Counted from the stretch's first letter, positions 8,072-18,250 are shown. The stretch: 64,000 nt of DNA from Paenibacillus sp. FSL R10-2734 (GCF_037963865.1 NZ_CP150170.1:3720001-3784000); one strand, 5' to 3'. Made by a program: numbers and translations. Notes: a model not told the origin generated them from the letters alone.

Positions 8072-9859
8072 TTAATGGTCCTTTCCATATTGGATGGGAA
8101 ATGTCATCGTGATTTGCGTGCCAATTCCAAGCTCACTTTGTATTTGTACTCCAAATAGCTCACCGTAGTGCAGACGAAGACGATCATGTACATTAAGTAA
8201 TCCAAGGCCTTTGTCACCATTTTGTTCAGCTGGCGAACGTTTCTTTTTTAGAAGAAGCTTCAATTTCTCTTCTGTAATTCCAGCACCATCATCAGAGATC
8301 ACGAGTGTCACCACTTCCTGATCACGTGTAGCCACAATGGTTAGCTCTTTAGCTAACTTCTTCGGCTCAATCCCGTAAGTTATAGCATTCTCGATAATAG
8401 GTTGAATCAAAAGACGTGGGATGCTGCAGGCAAGAATGTCATCAGGTACTTGAATATAAGTTTCAAATCGTCCTGGATAACGATATTGAATGATGGATAT
8501 GTATCTTTTGATATGCAATAGTTCATCTTCTAACGTAGTCATGGGGTTATTGGGATTCAGGGCATAACGTAGCATTTGTGAGAGATCTAGAATGACCTGT
8601 GATGTCTTGGAGCCACCCTCGGATTCTAACCCCCAGAAGATATTATCCAAAGTGTTATATAAAAAATGTGGGTTTACTTGAGCTTGCAGCGCTTTTAGTG
8701 TTGCTTTACGTTCTAAGTCCTGTTTCTCGTAGACCTCTTGTACTAAATACCGGAAGTTCTCGACCATATATGTGAAATGCAGTGCTAATTGCTCGCTCTC
8801 CAGATTGAAGAAACGTTTCTGTGCGACTTTTACTTTGAAATTACCAAAGGCGACCGTTTTCATTTTACTAATAATATCGCGAATCGGGCGGGTTAAGAAC
8901 GATGCGAATAGTGTCGAACTAATAATAGTTAATAGAATAAGCCCAAGTCCCACCCAAAGACTGGTGTAATAGATTTGATTTAATCCTTGCGTAATTTCTT
9001 TCTTCGGTGTGATGGCTACAAGGAGCCAGTGCGTTCTGTCATCTTCATAGGAAGTGAGCAAGTAATTCTCACTTATTAAACTGTGGTTTTTGCGGAGTTC
9101 CTCATATGCGGTAGGACGCTCTATAAATAATTGTTTTATAAGGTTGCTTTTGTCATCGCTTAAATGGTTGAGAATCGGTTCTCCCTTTTCATTGATTATC
9201 ATCATCGAAGTAAGTGGAGAATTATTATCTCCCTGAAATATATCATTAAATTTATTTAAATTAATCGTGTAGGAGAGATAGCCAATAATTTCGCTAGGAT
9301 TCTGTATATTGACGACTTCTCTCGTCCCTGTCAACGTGTACGGTGTGCTGATCTGACACAAGGGTTCCTCTGTAATGGACCAATAGGATGCACCTTCAAG
9401 AGTCTTTGCAGCATGTTGCATCGTATCAGACATAATTTCCTGAAAGCATATCCCGGAGGATATAGTTGAGTCTAGTTGAAGAGTATGTAACTCCATATAA
9501 GAGACAACATTCGTATCCACAAATGCAATGTTAAGTGAATCGCGGATCGAGCTGAAGGACTGAGGATTTAGACTACCATTTTTTTTCGCTTCTATTAATG
9601 ATTTTTGTAGTGTTTTATTCGAGATGGCATTATTCGTCGTATCATGAGCAAGTTGGAGAAAGCTCCTAAGGTTCCGGTTGGCCTGTTCCAGTGCCAGATT
9701 AATATAACGGTAAGTGTTATGTTCAATCGTTCGTGAAGATTGCTCGATAGTGGCGTAGGTCATGATGATCAATGATACGAGTACTAATGCAATACCGGCT
9801 AAGGAAAGCTGATGCCTCAAATGCATCCAAGGTAACCCTGATTTAAAGTGTCTATTCAT
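8072..9859 (-). CDS. YesM-type sensor histidine kinase
   Basis: Membrane sensor of 595 residues: transmembrane helix at about 16-36, a large extracellular sensing region to about residue 295, a second helix at about 297-320, HAMP, then the YesM/LytS-type His_kinase motif NPHFLYNTLDN with H398. The C-terminal ATPase has IENAITYGIEP (N box) and DDGAGI and GLGLLNV (G boxes). It would sense an extracellular sugar or a loaded binding protein and phosphorylate the adjacent AraC-type regulator. A GGCGGAG site precedes ATG 9859. It is divergent from the importer lipoprotein gene. Confidence 0.92.
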   Translation of the reverse strand: MNRHFKSGLPWMHLRHQLSLAGIALVLVSLIIMTYATIEQSSRTIEHNTYRYINLALEQANRNLRSFLQLAHDTTNNAISNKTLQKSLIEAKKNGSLNPQSFSSIRDSLNIAFVDTNVVSYMELHTLQLDSTISSGICFQEIMSDTMQHAAKTLEGASYWSITEEPLCQISTPYTLTGTREVVNIQNPSEIIGYLSYTINLNKFNDIFQGDNNSPLTSMMIINEKGEPILNHLSDDKSNLIKQLFIERPTAYEELRKNHSLISENYLLTSYEDDRTHWLLVAITPKKEITQGLNQIYYTSLWVGLGLILLTIISSTLFASFLTRPIRDIISKMKTVAFGNFKVKVAQKRFFNLESEQLALHFTYMVENFRYLVQEVYEKQDLERKATLKALQAQVNPHFLYNTLDNIFWGLESEGGSKTSQVILDLSQMLRYALNPNNPMTTLEDELLHIKRYISIIQYRYPGRFETYIQVPDDILACSIPRLLIQPIIENAITYGIEPKKLAKELTIVATRDQEVVTLVISDDGAGITEEKLKLLLKKKRSPAEQNGDKGLGLLNVHDRLRLHYGELFGVQIQSELGIGTQITMTFPIQYGKDH

Positions 9860-10132
9860 CTCGTAATCTCCGCCTCACATCTAATATGTAAGCAGTTACA
9901 TTGTAACACTTCTAGTATGTAGGTGTGATAAAAATCTCAGTATTATGCGAATGGATATGATCCGAAAAGATGAAAGAACGTAAATGTAGGGATCTTTTCA
10001 AATAATTACGTAGCTTGTTGGTCTTTGGCATCCATATTACGATATGTATAGGCTTACATTTGGCTCAGATTCACGAATATACAATCCAAGCCAGTGGATG
10101 AAGTCAACGATATGAGGGGGAGTGACAGTTGT

Positions 10133-11464
10133 ATGATATCTAGAAAATGGGCAAACGGAAGTCTTGCAGTCATTCTAGGTTCGATGCTTGTTGTGAGTGG
10201 ATGTGGTGGCAACTCGAATACCAAATCGACAGAAGGAAATACATCAGGTAACGCATCGACAACAACAAATGCACCGAAAGAAAAAGCGGAAAGTAATCCG
10301 GTAGTTGTCGAAGCATGGTACCACCAATATGGTGAGAAAGAAGCGGTCGATTTCCTTAACACTTGGACCGATGAATTTAATAAAAGCCAAGATAAAATTA
10401 AATTGAAGACGACCATCGTTGCTGGTGGTACGCAAGATTATTATTCCAAGCTTAGTACAGCATTCGCGAGTGGAGCAGGACCGGATCTTTTCGAAATGGA
10501 TGCTTCAGATTTCTCCAAGTACATTACATCAGGGATTGCAGCGCCACTTGATGATCTGATCTCTGGTAATATCCGTGCTGATTTCAGTGAGAACTCCTTG
10601 CAAGGAAATTCGCGGGATGGAAAATTGTATGCGGTTCCATTTATTATCGATGCGATTGGATTGTATTACGATAAAGATGTGCTGTCTGCTGCAGGTGTTG
10701 AACCACCCAAAACATGGGATGAGTTTCGTGCAGCTGCGAAGCAATTAACGACAGTTGATCGTAATGGCTTGGTTGTCAGTCCAATTCGCGGCGGATATCA
10801 GAACTATGAATTCTGGCCATTCTTATGGGCTGCAGGGGGTAACGTGCTCGATGATAGCGGTACGAAGTCGACATTCGATAGTGACGCAACGCGCAAAGCA
10901 CTTCAGTTGTATCGTGACCTATCACAGGATGGTTCGATTGCAAAAACCTTGCAAACCGACAGCTGGGATATCAACTACTTGTTGAGCGGTAAAACAGCCA
11001 TGCAGCTGAGCGGGATCTGGGCTACGCCAACCATCGAGAAATCAGGTAAAAATATCGGCTTGCTTCCATATCCAGCTGTTGATGCATCCGGTAAACAGAC
11101 AGCTACACTAGGTGGCTGGAGCGCAATTGTGAATTCTAAAGGCCATGTAGCGGAAGCGAAAGAAGTCATTAAATGGTTCTGGTTAGACGGTACAGATCGT
11201 ATGGGTCAAATAAATACGATTGGTGGCTTCCACTTAGCTCCACGTAAATCTGTATTGGAAGCGAAGAAGGATATCTACAGCAAACCGCTTTATAAGGATT
11301 GGGTAGATACGGTTGTGCCGTTAGGTCGCAAAGACTTGTCATTGCCACCTGAAGTGGTAACTGCAACGAATGATGCTGTACAACAGGCGCTGTTTACAAC
11401 GGATGATATCGATAAGATTGTAAAAGATGCAGAGAAGAGATTGCAAGAAGCTTTGAATAAATAA
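10133..11464 (+). CDS. Sugar ABC transporter substrate-binding lipoprotein
   Basis: Family 1 extracellular solute-binding protein, 443 residues. The signal peptide ends in the lipobox VVSGC, with C24 as lipid anchor, then a Ser/Thr/Asn-rich linker to about residue 55. The body shows the SBP_bac_1 features PDLFEMDASDF and AAGVEPPKTWDEF. It delivers an oligosaccharide to the two permeases that follow. ATG 10133 is taken because AGGGGGAG lies about 10 nt upstream; earlier starts at 10094 and 10112 would extend the signal peptide. No ATPase gene is in this cluster, so a shared MsmX-type ATPase encoded elsewhere is likely, as known in Bacillales. Confidence 0.92.
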   Translation: MISRKWANGSLAVILGSMLVVSGCGGNSNTKSTEGNTSGNASTTTNAPKEKAESNPVVVEAWYHQYGEKEAVDFLNTWTDEFNKSQDKIKLKTTIVAGGTQDYYSKLSTAFASGAGPDLFEMDASDFSKYITSGIAAPLDDLISGNIRADFSENSLQGNSRDGKLYAVPFIIDAIGLYYDKDVLSAAGVEPPKTWDEFRAAAKQLTTVDRNGLVVSPIRGGYQNYEFWPFLWAAGGNVLDDSGTKSTFDSDATRKALQLYRDLSQDGSIAKTLQTDSWDINYLLSGKTAMQLSGIWATPTIEKSGKNIGLLPYPAVDASGKQTATLGGWSAIVNSKGHVAEAKEVIKWFWLDGTDRMGQINTIGGFHLAPRKSVLEAKKDIYSKPLYKDWVDTVVPLGRKDLSLPPEVVTATNDAVQQALFTTDDIDKIVKDAEKRLQEALNK

Positions 11465-11532
11465 TGAGTACATGTGCGAGCGGGGGGCGATATCACACCG
11501 AACCTTGCTCGTAACTAGAATAGAGGGATCAC

Positions 11533-12414
11533 ATGAAAAAAATGGGTAAGGAGCAATGGACGGCTTATTTTTTTCTCTCTCCTGCCATACTTCTACTAGC
11601 TGCATTCGTATTTTTTCCATCAATATATGCGTTTTTTGTCAGCTTACATGATTGGAATATGTTAGGTGGGCGGAAATTCATAGGTATTGATAACTATATT
11701 CATATTCTGAAAGATGATTATTTCTGGAGCTCTCTTCGCCGCTCTATCTTCTATGCAGGAATCGCTGTCCCTTTAGTGTTTTGTGTATCCTTAGGTCTCG
11801 CATTAATAGTGCGACATCTTGGTAGATGGAGCAATCTCTACCGGACGCTATTCTTTTTCCCGAATTTGATCTCAACGGTAATCTGTGTACTTATTTTTCG
11901 GTTTATTCTTGATTCAGCTCCTTCGGGATTAATGAACTATATCATTTCGTTCTTTGGCTTTGACTCGGTATCATGGCTTGGAACAACGGGCGGTTCATGG
12001 TTTGGATTGATCAACGTGTTCTTCTGGACTTCAATAGGTTTCTATATGCTCATTATGCTATCAGGTTTACTCGATATTCCTGGGGATTATTATGAGGCAG
12101 CTGAGATCGACGGTGCGAATCGGTGGGTGGCCTTCTGGCGTATTACGGTACCGCAAATGAAGAACACGATGGTATTTGTGTTTATTGTAAATGTGATCAA
12201 TGCCTTCCAATTTTTTGACTTATTCCTCATTATGACCAAAGGTGGCCCTGCCCGAGCGACTGAAATCACTGTGTTGTATATATATAATCTTGGTTTTGGC
12301 GAGCTTCGACTTGGGTATTCATCGGCAATATCGTTCCTATTATTCCTGCTAGTCTTCGTGCTGACGATTGTTCAGGTCAAAGTATTCCGAGTCAATCAAT
12401 CTGTGAATCAATAG
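11533..12414 (+). CDS. Sugar ABC transporter permease, MalF/UgpA type
   Basis: An integral membrane protein of 293 residues with six predicted helices. The EAA loop that docks the ATPase reads EAAEIDGANRWVAFWRITVP at about residues 192-211. It starts at ATG 11533 behind GAGGGATC. It follows the binding lipoprotein by 68 nt and is followed at once by the second permease, so the three form one operon. Confidence 0.93.
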   Translation: MKKMGKEQWTAYFFLSPAILLLAAFVFFPSIYAFFVSLHDWNMLGGRKFIGIDNYIHILKDDYFWSSLRRSIFYAGIAVPLVFCVSLGLALIVRHLGRWSNLYRTLFFFPNLISTVICVLIFRFILDSAPSGLMNYIISFFGFDSVSWLGTTGGSWFGLINVFFWTSIGFYMLIMLSGLLDIPGDYYEAAEIDGANRWVAFWRITVPQMKNTMVFVFIVNVINAFQFFDLFLIMTKGGPARATEITVLYIYNLGFGELRLGYSSAISFLLFLLVFVLTIVQVKVFRVNQSVNQ

Positions 12415-12420
12415 GTGATA

Positions 12421-13239
12421 ATGATGAAAAAAAGACATCCCTTCATGCATATAACTGCTCTTGTGTATACGATTGTTTCGCTCATTCCCTTGTTATGGAT
12501 GGTATCCGGTTCATTAAAGTCATTAGATGATTTCAATCAGTATCCACCAAGATTTATTCCTGAGACATTCCACTTCGAGAACTTTACGGCCTTGTTTAAA
12601 ACATTCCACTTTGAAATTTATTTGCGCAATACGACGTTTGTTACGATCATGATTGTTGTGTTATCGCTACTCGTCAATTCTATGGCAGCCTATGCGCTCT
12701 CAAGATTGAAGTTTCCAGGCCGCAATGTGGTATTCCTGTTCGTTCTCGGCTCGATGATGATTCCATTCGCTACCTTCATGATTCCATTGTTTATGATTAT
12801 TCGTCAGCTTGGACTAATCAACAATCTGTGGGGGATTATTGTTATCGCTATTGCGCATCCGTTCTCTATCTTCTTACTCCGACAATTCTATATGAATTTC
12901 CCGAAAGAGTTAGAAGAAGCGGGGCGTATTGATGGACTCGGGTATACTAGCATTTTTTTTAGACTTATTATCCCGACCTCGAAACCGATCTTTACAACGG
13001 TAGGGATTCTCGTATTCATCTGGAACTGGAACAATTATGTCTGGCCATTGATTGTCACTAACGATAAAGAGCTGTGGGTGCTGCAACTTGGGATTGTTAG
13101 CTTTATGAGCGAACATTCTGCGGAATTCCAAATGGTAATGGCAGGTTCTGTTATCGCCATCCTACCAGTTGTCATCTTGTTCTTCGCTCTGCAACGGTAC
13201 ATTATTGAGGGGATTTTATCTTCTGGTATAAAAGGTTAG
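12421..13239 (+). CDS. Sugar ABC transporter permease, MalG/UgpE type
   Basis: A second permease of about 272 residues with six helices and the EAA loop EEAGRIDGLGYTSIFFRLII. ATG 12421 and ATG 12424 are both possible, and a GTG at 12415 directly follows the previous stop; AGGTGAT at 12412-12418 is the likely ribosome binding site. It pairs with the upstream permease. A terminator follows 5 nt after the stop, so the importer operon ends here and the GH2 gene has its own transcript. Confidence 0.92.
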   Translation: MMKKRHPFMHITALVYTIVSLIPLLWMVSGSLKSLDDFNQYPPRFIPETFHFENFTALFKTFHFEIYLRNTTFVTIMIVVLSLLVNSMAAYALSRLKFPGRNVVFLFVLGSMMIPFATFMIPLFMIIRQLGLINNLWGIIVIAIAHPFSIFLLRQFYMNFPKELEEAGRIDGLGYTSIFFRLIIPTSKPIFTTVGILVFIWNWNNYVWPLIVTNDKELWVLQLGIVSFMSEHSAEFQMVMAGSVIAILPVVILFFALQRYIIEGILSSGIKG

Positions 13240-13243
13240 AGCG

Positions 13244-13265
13244 AAAGGGGGTTTCCCCTTTTTTT
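13244..13265 (+). terminator. Intrinsic terminator of the sugar importer operon
   Basis: aaagggg (13244-13250) and cccctttt (13255-13262) pair around gttt, followed by a T-run to 13265. Confidence 0.7.
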
Positions 13266-13471
13266 CTTTAAATGGATCACTTCAACTGTTTGATCTCCTC
13301 GAAATATTACTCACCTATGTAGTCATATTAAATTCTTTGTTTATAGCAGGCATCTATGAACCTCATCATTCTTATGGGAGGTGATAACTTGTATTTTGAT
13401 TTTATTTGATGCGAACCGCGAGATTTGAGGTTGAAGTTAAGTTTTTTCACTAAATATAAGGGAGGATGTTA

Positions 13472-16400
13472 ATGAAGACGAAGAAAATAATGAGTATTGG
13501 TTTAGTTGCTACGTTACTGTTTACATATCTTATGCAGCTCTCAACTCCATCGGCTGAAGCAAATGCTGGCTGGTCAAGACCAGAGATTGTCCCGATACCG
13601 ACCTCGGTAACTAATGTAGCTAATCCTGTAATCAGCTTAAATGGGACATGGAAATTTAATATGACGACACCAGCAGATTTCTGGCAGGACTCCGTTGATC
13701 CTTCCTCATGGAGTGATATTCAAGTACCTGGTGAGGCTTTTATGCAAAATTTTAATATCGCGCAGGATGTGGAATACCCGTACAAGAAGCAGGTGGATAT
13801 ACCAGCAGATTTTAGTGGGAAAAAAGTCATCCTGAAATTCGAAGGCGTTTATAGCTATGCGCGGGTCTGGGTAAATGGGAATTATGTTCGAGATCATACA
13901 GGGGGATTTACAGCTTGGGACGCTGATATTACGCCTTATGTTACGCCGGGACAGCCAGCATGGATCACGGTTGGTGTGACGAGTAAATCCGATGATATTT
14001 CCAATGAAAATCAATATGCGAAGCATAACATTGGTGGCATTCTAAGGAACGTCAAGCTGATCGCTTTACCTGAAAGCTATGTTACTAGAGTTCATGCAAC
14101 GACAGATTTTGATGCAACATATACTAATGCTACATTAAATGTGACTGGTGCGGTGTACTTGGCCGATGCGACAGACGCAACACTTCAACTTTATTTGAAG
14201 GATCCGCAAGGAAACGATGTTGCGATGAGTCCTAATACTATTCAACTGTCCACTTCTACATTAGAGGGCGAAGTGAGCATTCCTATCGCTGCACCACAGA
14301 AATGGGATGCAGAACACCCGAATCTCTACACGTTAACAGCTAATTTAAATGTCGGAGGTTCTACAGTACAGACGATTTCGAAGAACATTGGGTTCAGAAA
14401 AGTAGTGAAGAGTGGAAATAAGGTGTTCGTGAACGGGAATGAAATTAAGCTTAGAGGCGTTAATGTCCATGATGTTGAACCTCTTCTTGGGCGTGCAACG
14501 ACAGATGAGCTGGATGATACCACTGTGGCAAAATTTGCGGAGGGTAACATTAATTTTATCCGAACCTCGCATTACCCACGATCTGATGCCTTCCTGGATG
14601 CCACTGATAAATACGGTATTTATGTCGAGGAAGAAACAGCTGTTGTATGGCAAGGCGGGGAGTGGAATGTCAATCCCAATTCTGTTGCTGACGCTAACTA
14701 TACGGCTAATTACATGAATCAGTTTGCCGAGATGATCGAGAAGGATTTATCCCATCCCTCCATTATAATGTGGTCATTAGGGAATGAAACTGCTTGGGGA
14801 ATTAATTTTCAGAAAGAGCTTGATTATGTAAAAGAGGAAGATCCTACGCGCCTTACAATCGTAAGTTGGGCCAATACTGCATCAGATATAAATAGTATCC
14901 ATTATCCTGCATATAACGCCAATATGGCGCCATCCTCCACGCAGCCTACACTTGCAGATGAAGTTACCCATGTAAATGCCTATAATATAGATTCACAGAA
15001 ACGAGATCCTAACATCAGAAACTTCTGGGGAGAGAGTATCAAGAGGTTCTGGGAGAACATGTTCAACACGAACGGATCCCTTGGGGGTGCGATATGGGCG
15101 TCACCGGATGAAGTCTTCCAATCACCTGTAAACAATTGGGTTGGAGGGTATGGAGACTGGGGACTAATTGATGGCTGGCGTAGAGATAAGCCAGAGTTTT
15201 GGTTAACGAAAAAGGCATATTCGCCAGTTCGGATCAACGATGTACCTGTCGCAAATCCAGGCAGTGGAAATCCGCTGAATATTCCTATCAAAAACTGGTT
15301 CGATCATACCAACTTCACTGAAGTGACATTTACATGGTATGTAGGAACGGATTCAGGTGCGATAACGAACTTGAATATCGCTCCGCACAGTAATGGTACA
15401 CTTGTTATTCCAGCACGAAATTGGCAGTATGGGGACATTGTGAATATTCAAGCTCACGTAGGCTCCAAATATATTGATGAGTTTAATTTGCCAGTGGGTA
15501 TTCCGATAAAGTCATTCCCTTCAGTTCAAGGTCCAGCTCCTACGGTGGCTGAAGCAGCATCGACGATTACGATCACAGGCACGAACTTCAGTATTGTATT
15601 TGACAAGACAACGGGCCAAATAACAAGCGGAACATATAACGATAGTACGATTATCGTTGGTGGTCCAAGAATTAATTTAGCTCCTGTATCACTACCGGCT
15701 TGGACGTTGTCGAGTATTAGTCAGTCAGTGCAAGGGAATCAGGCAGTGATTAATATTGCTGGCTCGTATGGCACGATGGGTGCAACCTTTACGGTAAATA
15801 TTGATGGTGCAGGACTTGTAACGACCGGTTATACGATCACGAACCCGATCCCCGGTGCGAAAGAGACGGGTGTCATCTATGATGTTTCGGGCGCTATCGA
15901 CAAATTGAGCTGGGATCGAAAAGGCTTATGGTCCGTCTATCCATCTGATGATATTGGAAGAAATACAGGAGTTGCGAATAAGACGAATGGCAATCAAGAT
16001 ACCTATCGTGTGAAGCCAACATGGTCATGGTCTCAAGATGAGAAGAATTTCTTCTTGTATGGGAGTAATGACTTTGGCGGTCGCGGCACAAATGATTTCA
16101 GGAGCCAGAAGGAATATATCCATTTTGCTTCAGCTATCATGTCCGGTTCGGATAATCGTTTGCGAGCGGAATCAGATGGTACAGCCGCAGTTAGAATGGA
16201 AATCAATAAGCATTGGATCGATGAACGCGATTCCGCCATTACCTACAGCGGATCATGGACCAATTATAATGATCCAGGGGATTATAGTGGTACTGAGAAA
16301 TACAGCAATGTAGTAGGCGCCTATGCACAATATACTTTTACAGGAACAGGGGTCAGCTTTATCGGACCGAAGAATAATAACTTGGGAACGATTGATGTGT

Positions 16401-17137
16401 ATATCGACGGAACGCTGAATCAATCCAATATCGATCTTTATGCCGCTAGTAAAAGCCATCAACAAGTACTATATAACATCTCAGGACTGTCGAATGGTTC
16501 ACACACGATTAAAGTCGTTGTGAAGAGTGGATATGTAGTCGTAGATGCGTTTGCACCAGTAGGTGGAGCAAGCAATAGTATTGCGATGATGATGAATAAT
16601 CAATGGGGCTATAATGATCTGGATTGGGGTAACTACACAACCTCCATTACTATACCATCGGGATACAGCAATACGGTGAAAATGAGATTGACAGACAATG
16701 ATAATTACAGCATTTCTTATAACCCAATAGCTCCAACTGTAACACCAATCAACGACAATACAACGGGTATAAGTAACAATCAGTTTAACTATGTAGACAG
16801 TTGGGGGTATTACGCCAGTCAATCCGGAGCATTCCAGGCTGATAATCACTATTCCAATACGACGAACAACTATTTCGAAGTTAAATTTTCGGGTACCAAG
16901 ATTCAATGGTATGGTGCTAAAGCACCGAATGTTGGCATCGCAGCAGTTTCAATCGATGGTGGTACGGAGACGCTGATTGATACCTATGCTGCTAGTCGAG
17001 CTGACAATGTACTATTGTACACGAGCCCAACCTTAGCCAATGGGACGCATACGTTAAAGGTGCGGGTAACCGGTACGAAGAATGCGAGCTCATCAGCAAC
17101 ATTCGTTACAGTCGATAGAGTGGATATTACCAGCTAA
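13472..17137 (+). CDS. Secreted glycoside hydrolase family 2 protein with tandem C-terminal beta-sandwich modules
   Basis: A 1221-residue exported enzyme. Signal peptide about residues 1-30 (hydrophobic core, then PSAEANA). GH2 sugar-binding jelly roll about 45-195, Ig-like linker to about 300, TIM barrel to about 590. Acid/base E439 lies in SLGNETAWG, and E497 in LADEVTH fits the nucleophile of LacZ-like enzymes (CEYAH). Two similar beta-sandwich modules, about 919-1028 and 1097-1221, share the endings LYAAS/TYAAS and NGSHTIKV/NGTHTLKV and may bind carbohydrate. Beta-galactosidase is the likely activity, but a relative such as beta-glucuronidase is not excluded. ATG 13472 has GGGAGG 6 nt upstream; ATG 13466 abuts it. 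The adjacent importer and YesMN pair suggest the products are imported. Confidence 0.88.
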   Translation: MKTKKIMSIGLVATLLFTYLMQLSTPSAEANAGWSRPEIVPIPTSVTNVANPVISLNGTWKFNMTTPADFWQDSVDPSSWSDIQVPGEAFMQNFNIAQDVEYPYKKQVDIPADFSGKKVILKFEGVYSYARVWVNGNYVRDHTGGFTAWDADITPYVTPGQPAWITVGVTSKSDDISNENQYAKHNIGGILRNVKLIALPESYVTRVHATTDFDATYTNATLNVTGAVYLADATDATLQLYLKDPQGNDVAMSPNTIQLSTSTLEGEVSIPIAAPQKWDAEHPNLYTLTANLNVGGSTVQTISKNIGFRKVVKSGNKVFVNGNEIKLRGVNVHDVEPLLGRATTDELDDTTVAKFAEGNINFIRTSHYPRSDAFLDATDKYGIYVEEETAVVWQGGEWNVNPNSVADANYTANYMNQFAEMIEKDLSHPSIIMWSLGNETAWGINFQKELDYVKEEDPTRLTIVSWANTASDINSIHYPAYNANMAPSSTQPTLADEVTHVNAYNIDSQKRDPNIRNFWGESIKRFWENMFNTNGSLGGAIWASPDEVFQSPVNNWVGGYGDWGLIDGWRRDKPEFWLTKKAYSPVRINDVPVANPGSGNPLNIPIKNWFDHTNFTEVTFTWYVGTDSGAITNLNIAPHSNGTLVIPARNWQYGDIVNIQAHVGSKYIDEFNLPVGIPIKSFPSVQGPAPTVAEAASTITITGTNFSIVFDKTTGQITSGTYNDSTIIVGGPRINLAPVSLPAWTLSSISQSVQGNQAVINIAGSYGTMGATFTVNIDGAGLVTTGYTITNPIPGAKETGVIYDVSGAIDKLSWDRKGLWSVYPSDDIGRNTGVANKTNGNQDTYRVKPTWSWSQDEKNFFLYGSNDFGGRGTNDFRSQKEYIHFASAIMSGSDNRLRAESDGTAAVRMEINKHWIDERDSAITYSGSWTNYNDPGDYSGTEKYSNVVGAYAQYTFTGTGVSFIGPKNNNLGTIDVYIDGTLNQSNIDLYAASKSHQQVLYNISGLSNGSHTIKVVVKSGYVVVDAFAPVGGASNSIAMMMNNQWGYNDLDWGNYTTSITIPSGYSNTVKMRLTDNDNYSISYNPIAPTVTPINDNTTGISNNQFNYVDSWGYYASQSGAFQADNHYSNTTNNYFEVKFSGTKIQWYGAKAPNVGIAAVSIDGGTETLIDTYAASRADNVLLYTSPTLANGTHTLKVRVTGTKNASSSATFVTVDRVDITS

Positions 17138-17247
17138 GATAAAATCACTGATTGAACGCCCAAATACCTTGAAACAACGAGAATGAGAGTCTCGGATCTC
17201 TCAGGGTTTTTGCCTGTTGTAGATAAGTGATACAGACGACTTGAACA

Positions 17248-17287
17248 AATGCCGTCACCCATAGCTCGCTGGGGAACGGCATTTTTT
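17248..17287 (+). terminator. Intrinsic terminator of the GH2 gene
   Basis: aatgccgt (17248-17255) pairs with acggcatt (17276-17283), followed by T. A weaker hairpin (tgagag 17184-17189 with ctctca 17198-17203, then ggg and five T) lies just upstream. Confidence 0.7.
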
Positions 17288-17313
17288 ATTATTCATTGTG
17301 TTCTTACCCTCTG

Positions 17314-18069
17314 TTAATAGATAACTTCAATATTCTCTTTGTTCAGACGTTTCAGCCAAGCTTCAGAAGGCTGACGGTCTGTGATCAAAAAGTCGATATG
17401 GCCAAGCTCTATCAGCTTCGTAAATGCTGTCTTATCGAATTTAGTGTGATCCGCTAGAAGCACGACCTTATTCGCTTGACGCAGCATGTATTTCTTAAGC
17501 TCACACTCCGGTTCGTTGGAATCTGTAATGCCCCGCTCCATATCAATCCCTTTACAACTGATTACAGCAGTGTCCACATTGTATCTTTGTATGGTGTCAT
17601 GAGCTACAGGCCCAACGAGTGACATGGAGCGGTAACGTAGCGAACCACCTGTTGAGATGATATCCATCCCCGAATTCGAGAACTCATGCAAAATATTAAT
17701 GGAGTTCGTAATAATCGTCAGATTGTTTTTGTTGCCAAGCAGTTTTAAAAATTCAAAAGCAGTAGAGCTTGGATCTACCATTAATGTATCTCCGTCACTG
17801 ATTAAATCGAGCGCCTTCAGGGCGATCCCCCGTTTAATATCTGTATTCAGTGCATTACGTGTAACAAAGGGTAAATCCTCATTCGTGTGACGATTCAGCA
17901 TAGCACCACCATAGGTGCGACTTAGAATGCCGTCCTTCTCCAGTTTCTCCAAATCTCTACGTATTGTTTCTTCGGTAACTTCAAACATTTTACTTAGGTC
18001 AGAGACCAGTACTCGTTTATCCTGATGTACAAGATCTATTATTTTTTTGCGTCTTTCGGCTGCAAGCAT
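17314..18069 (-). CDS. rhaR: DeoR/GlpR-family repressor of the rhamnose genes
   Basis: A 251-residue DeoR regulator: winged helix-turn-helix at residues 5-57 (VSDLSKMFEVTEETIRRDLE), then the DeoR C-terminal sugar-phosphate sensor domain with VDPSSTAFEF and TNSINIL. ATG 18069 starts the canonical MLAAERRKK and is preceded by AAAGGTG; a longer frame upstream reads through the operator region and is rejected. It is divergent from fucO-rhaBAD, as the B. subtilis DeoR-type RhaR is linked to its rha genes. The effector is probably a rhamnose-pathway phosphate such as L-rhamnulose 1-phosphate (inferred). The shared intergenic region has repeated candidate operators. Confidence 0.88.
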   Translation of the reverse strand: MLAAERRKKIIDLVHQDKRVLVSDLSKMFEVTEETIRRDLEKLEKDGILSRTYGGAMLNRHTNEDLPFVTRNALNTDIKRGIALKALDLISDGDTLMVDPSSTAFEFLKLLGNKNNLTIITNSINILHEFSNSGMDIISTGGSLRYRSMSLVGPVAHDTIQRYNVDTAVISCKGIDMERGITDSNEPECELKKYMLRQANKVVLLADHTKFDKTAFTKLIELGHIDFLITDRQPSEAWLKRLNKENIEVIY

Positions 18070-18111
18070 AGGAATCACCTTTCCGAAGCTATATTTTACA
18101 ATCATAGCGCT

Positions 18112-18187
18112 AAATATCTGTGTTTTGCAATAAAAACAACGTGAAAACATCTGTATTTCCCAATAATATTCACAAAACAGATATAAA
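18112..18187. promoter_or_regulatory. Three candidate DeoR operator repeats between rhaR and the rha operon
   Basis: Two direct copies of a 24-bp element (18112-18135 and 18145-18168) share the core atctgtNttt and a caata tail and start 33 bp apart, about three helical turns. A third, inverted copy occupies 18164-18187. The phrase aaaaacaac also recurs at 18132-18140 and 18194-18202. The position between divergent promoters fits autoregulation plus control of fucO-rhaBAD. Confidence 0.5.
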
Positions 18188-18221
18188 ACAAACAAAAACA
18201 ACATAAATAATATTTAAATTG

Positions 18222-18250
18222 TTGACAACAAAGATTTGAAGGCATACGAT
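18222..18250 (+). promoter_or_regulatory. Sigma-A promoter of the fucO-rhaBAD operon
   Basis: Consensus TTGACA (18222-18227), 17-bp spacer, TACGAT (18245-18250). The 5' leader to the fucO start is about 170 nt, unusually long, and contains a GC-rich open frame. Confidence 0.7.
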
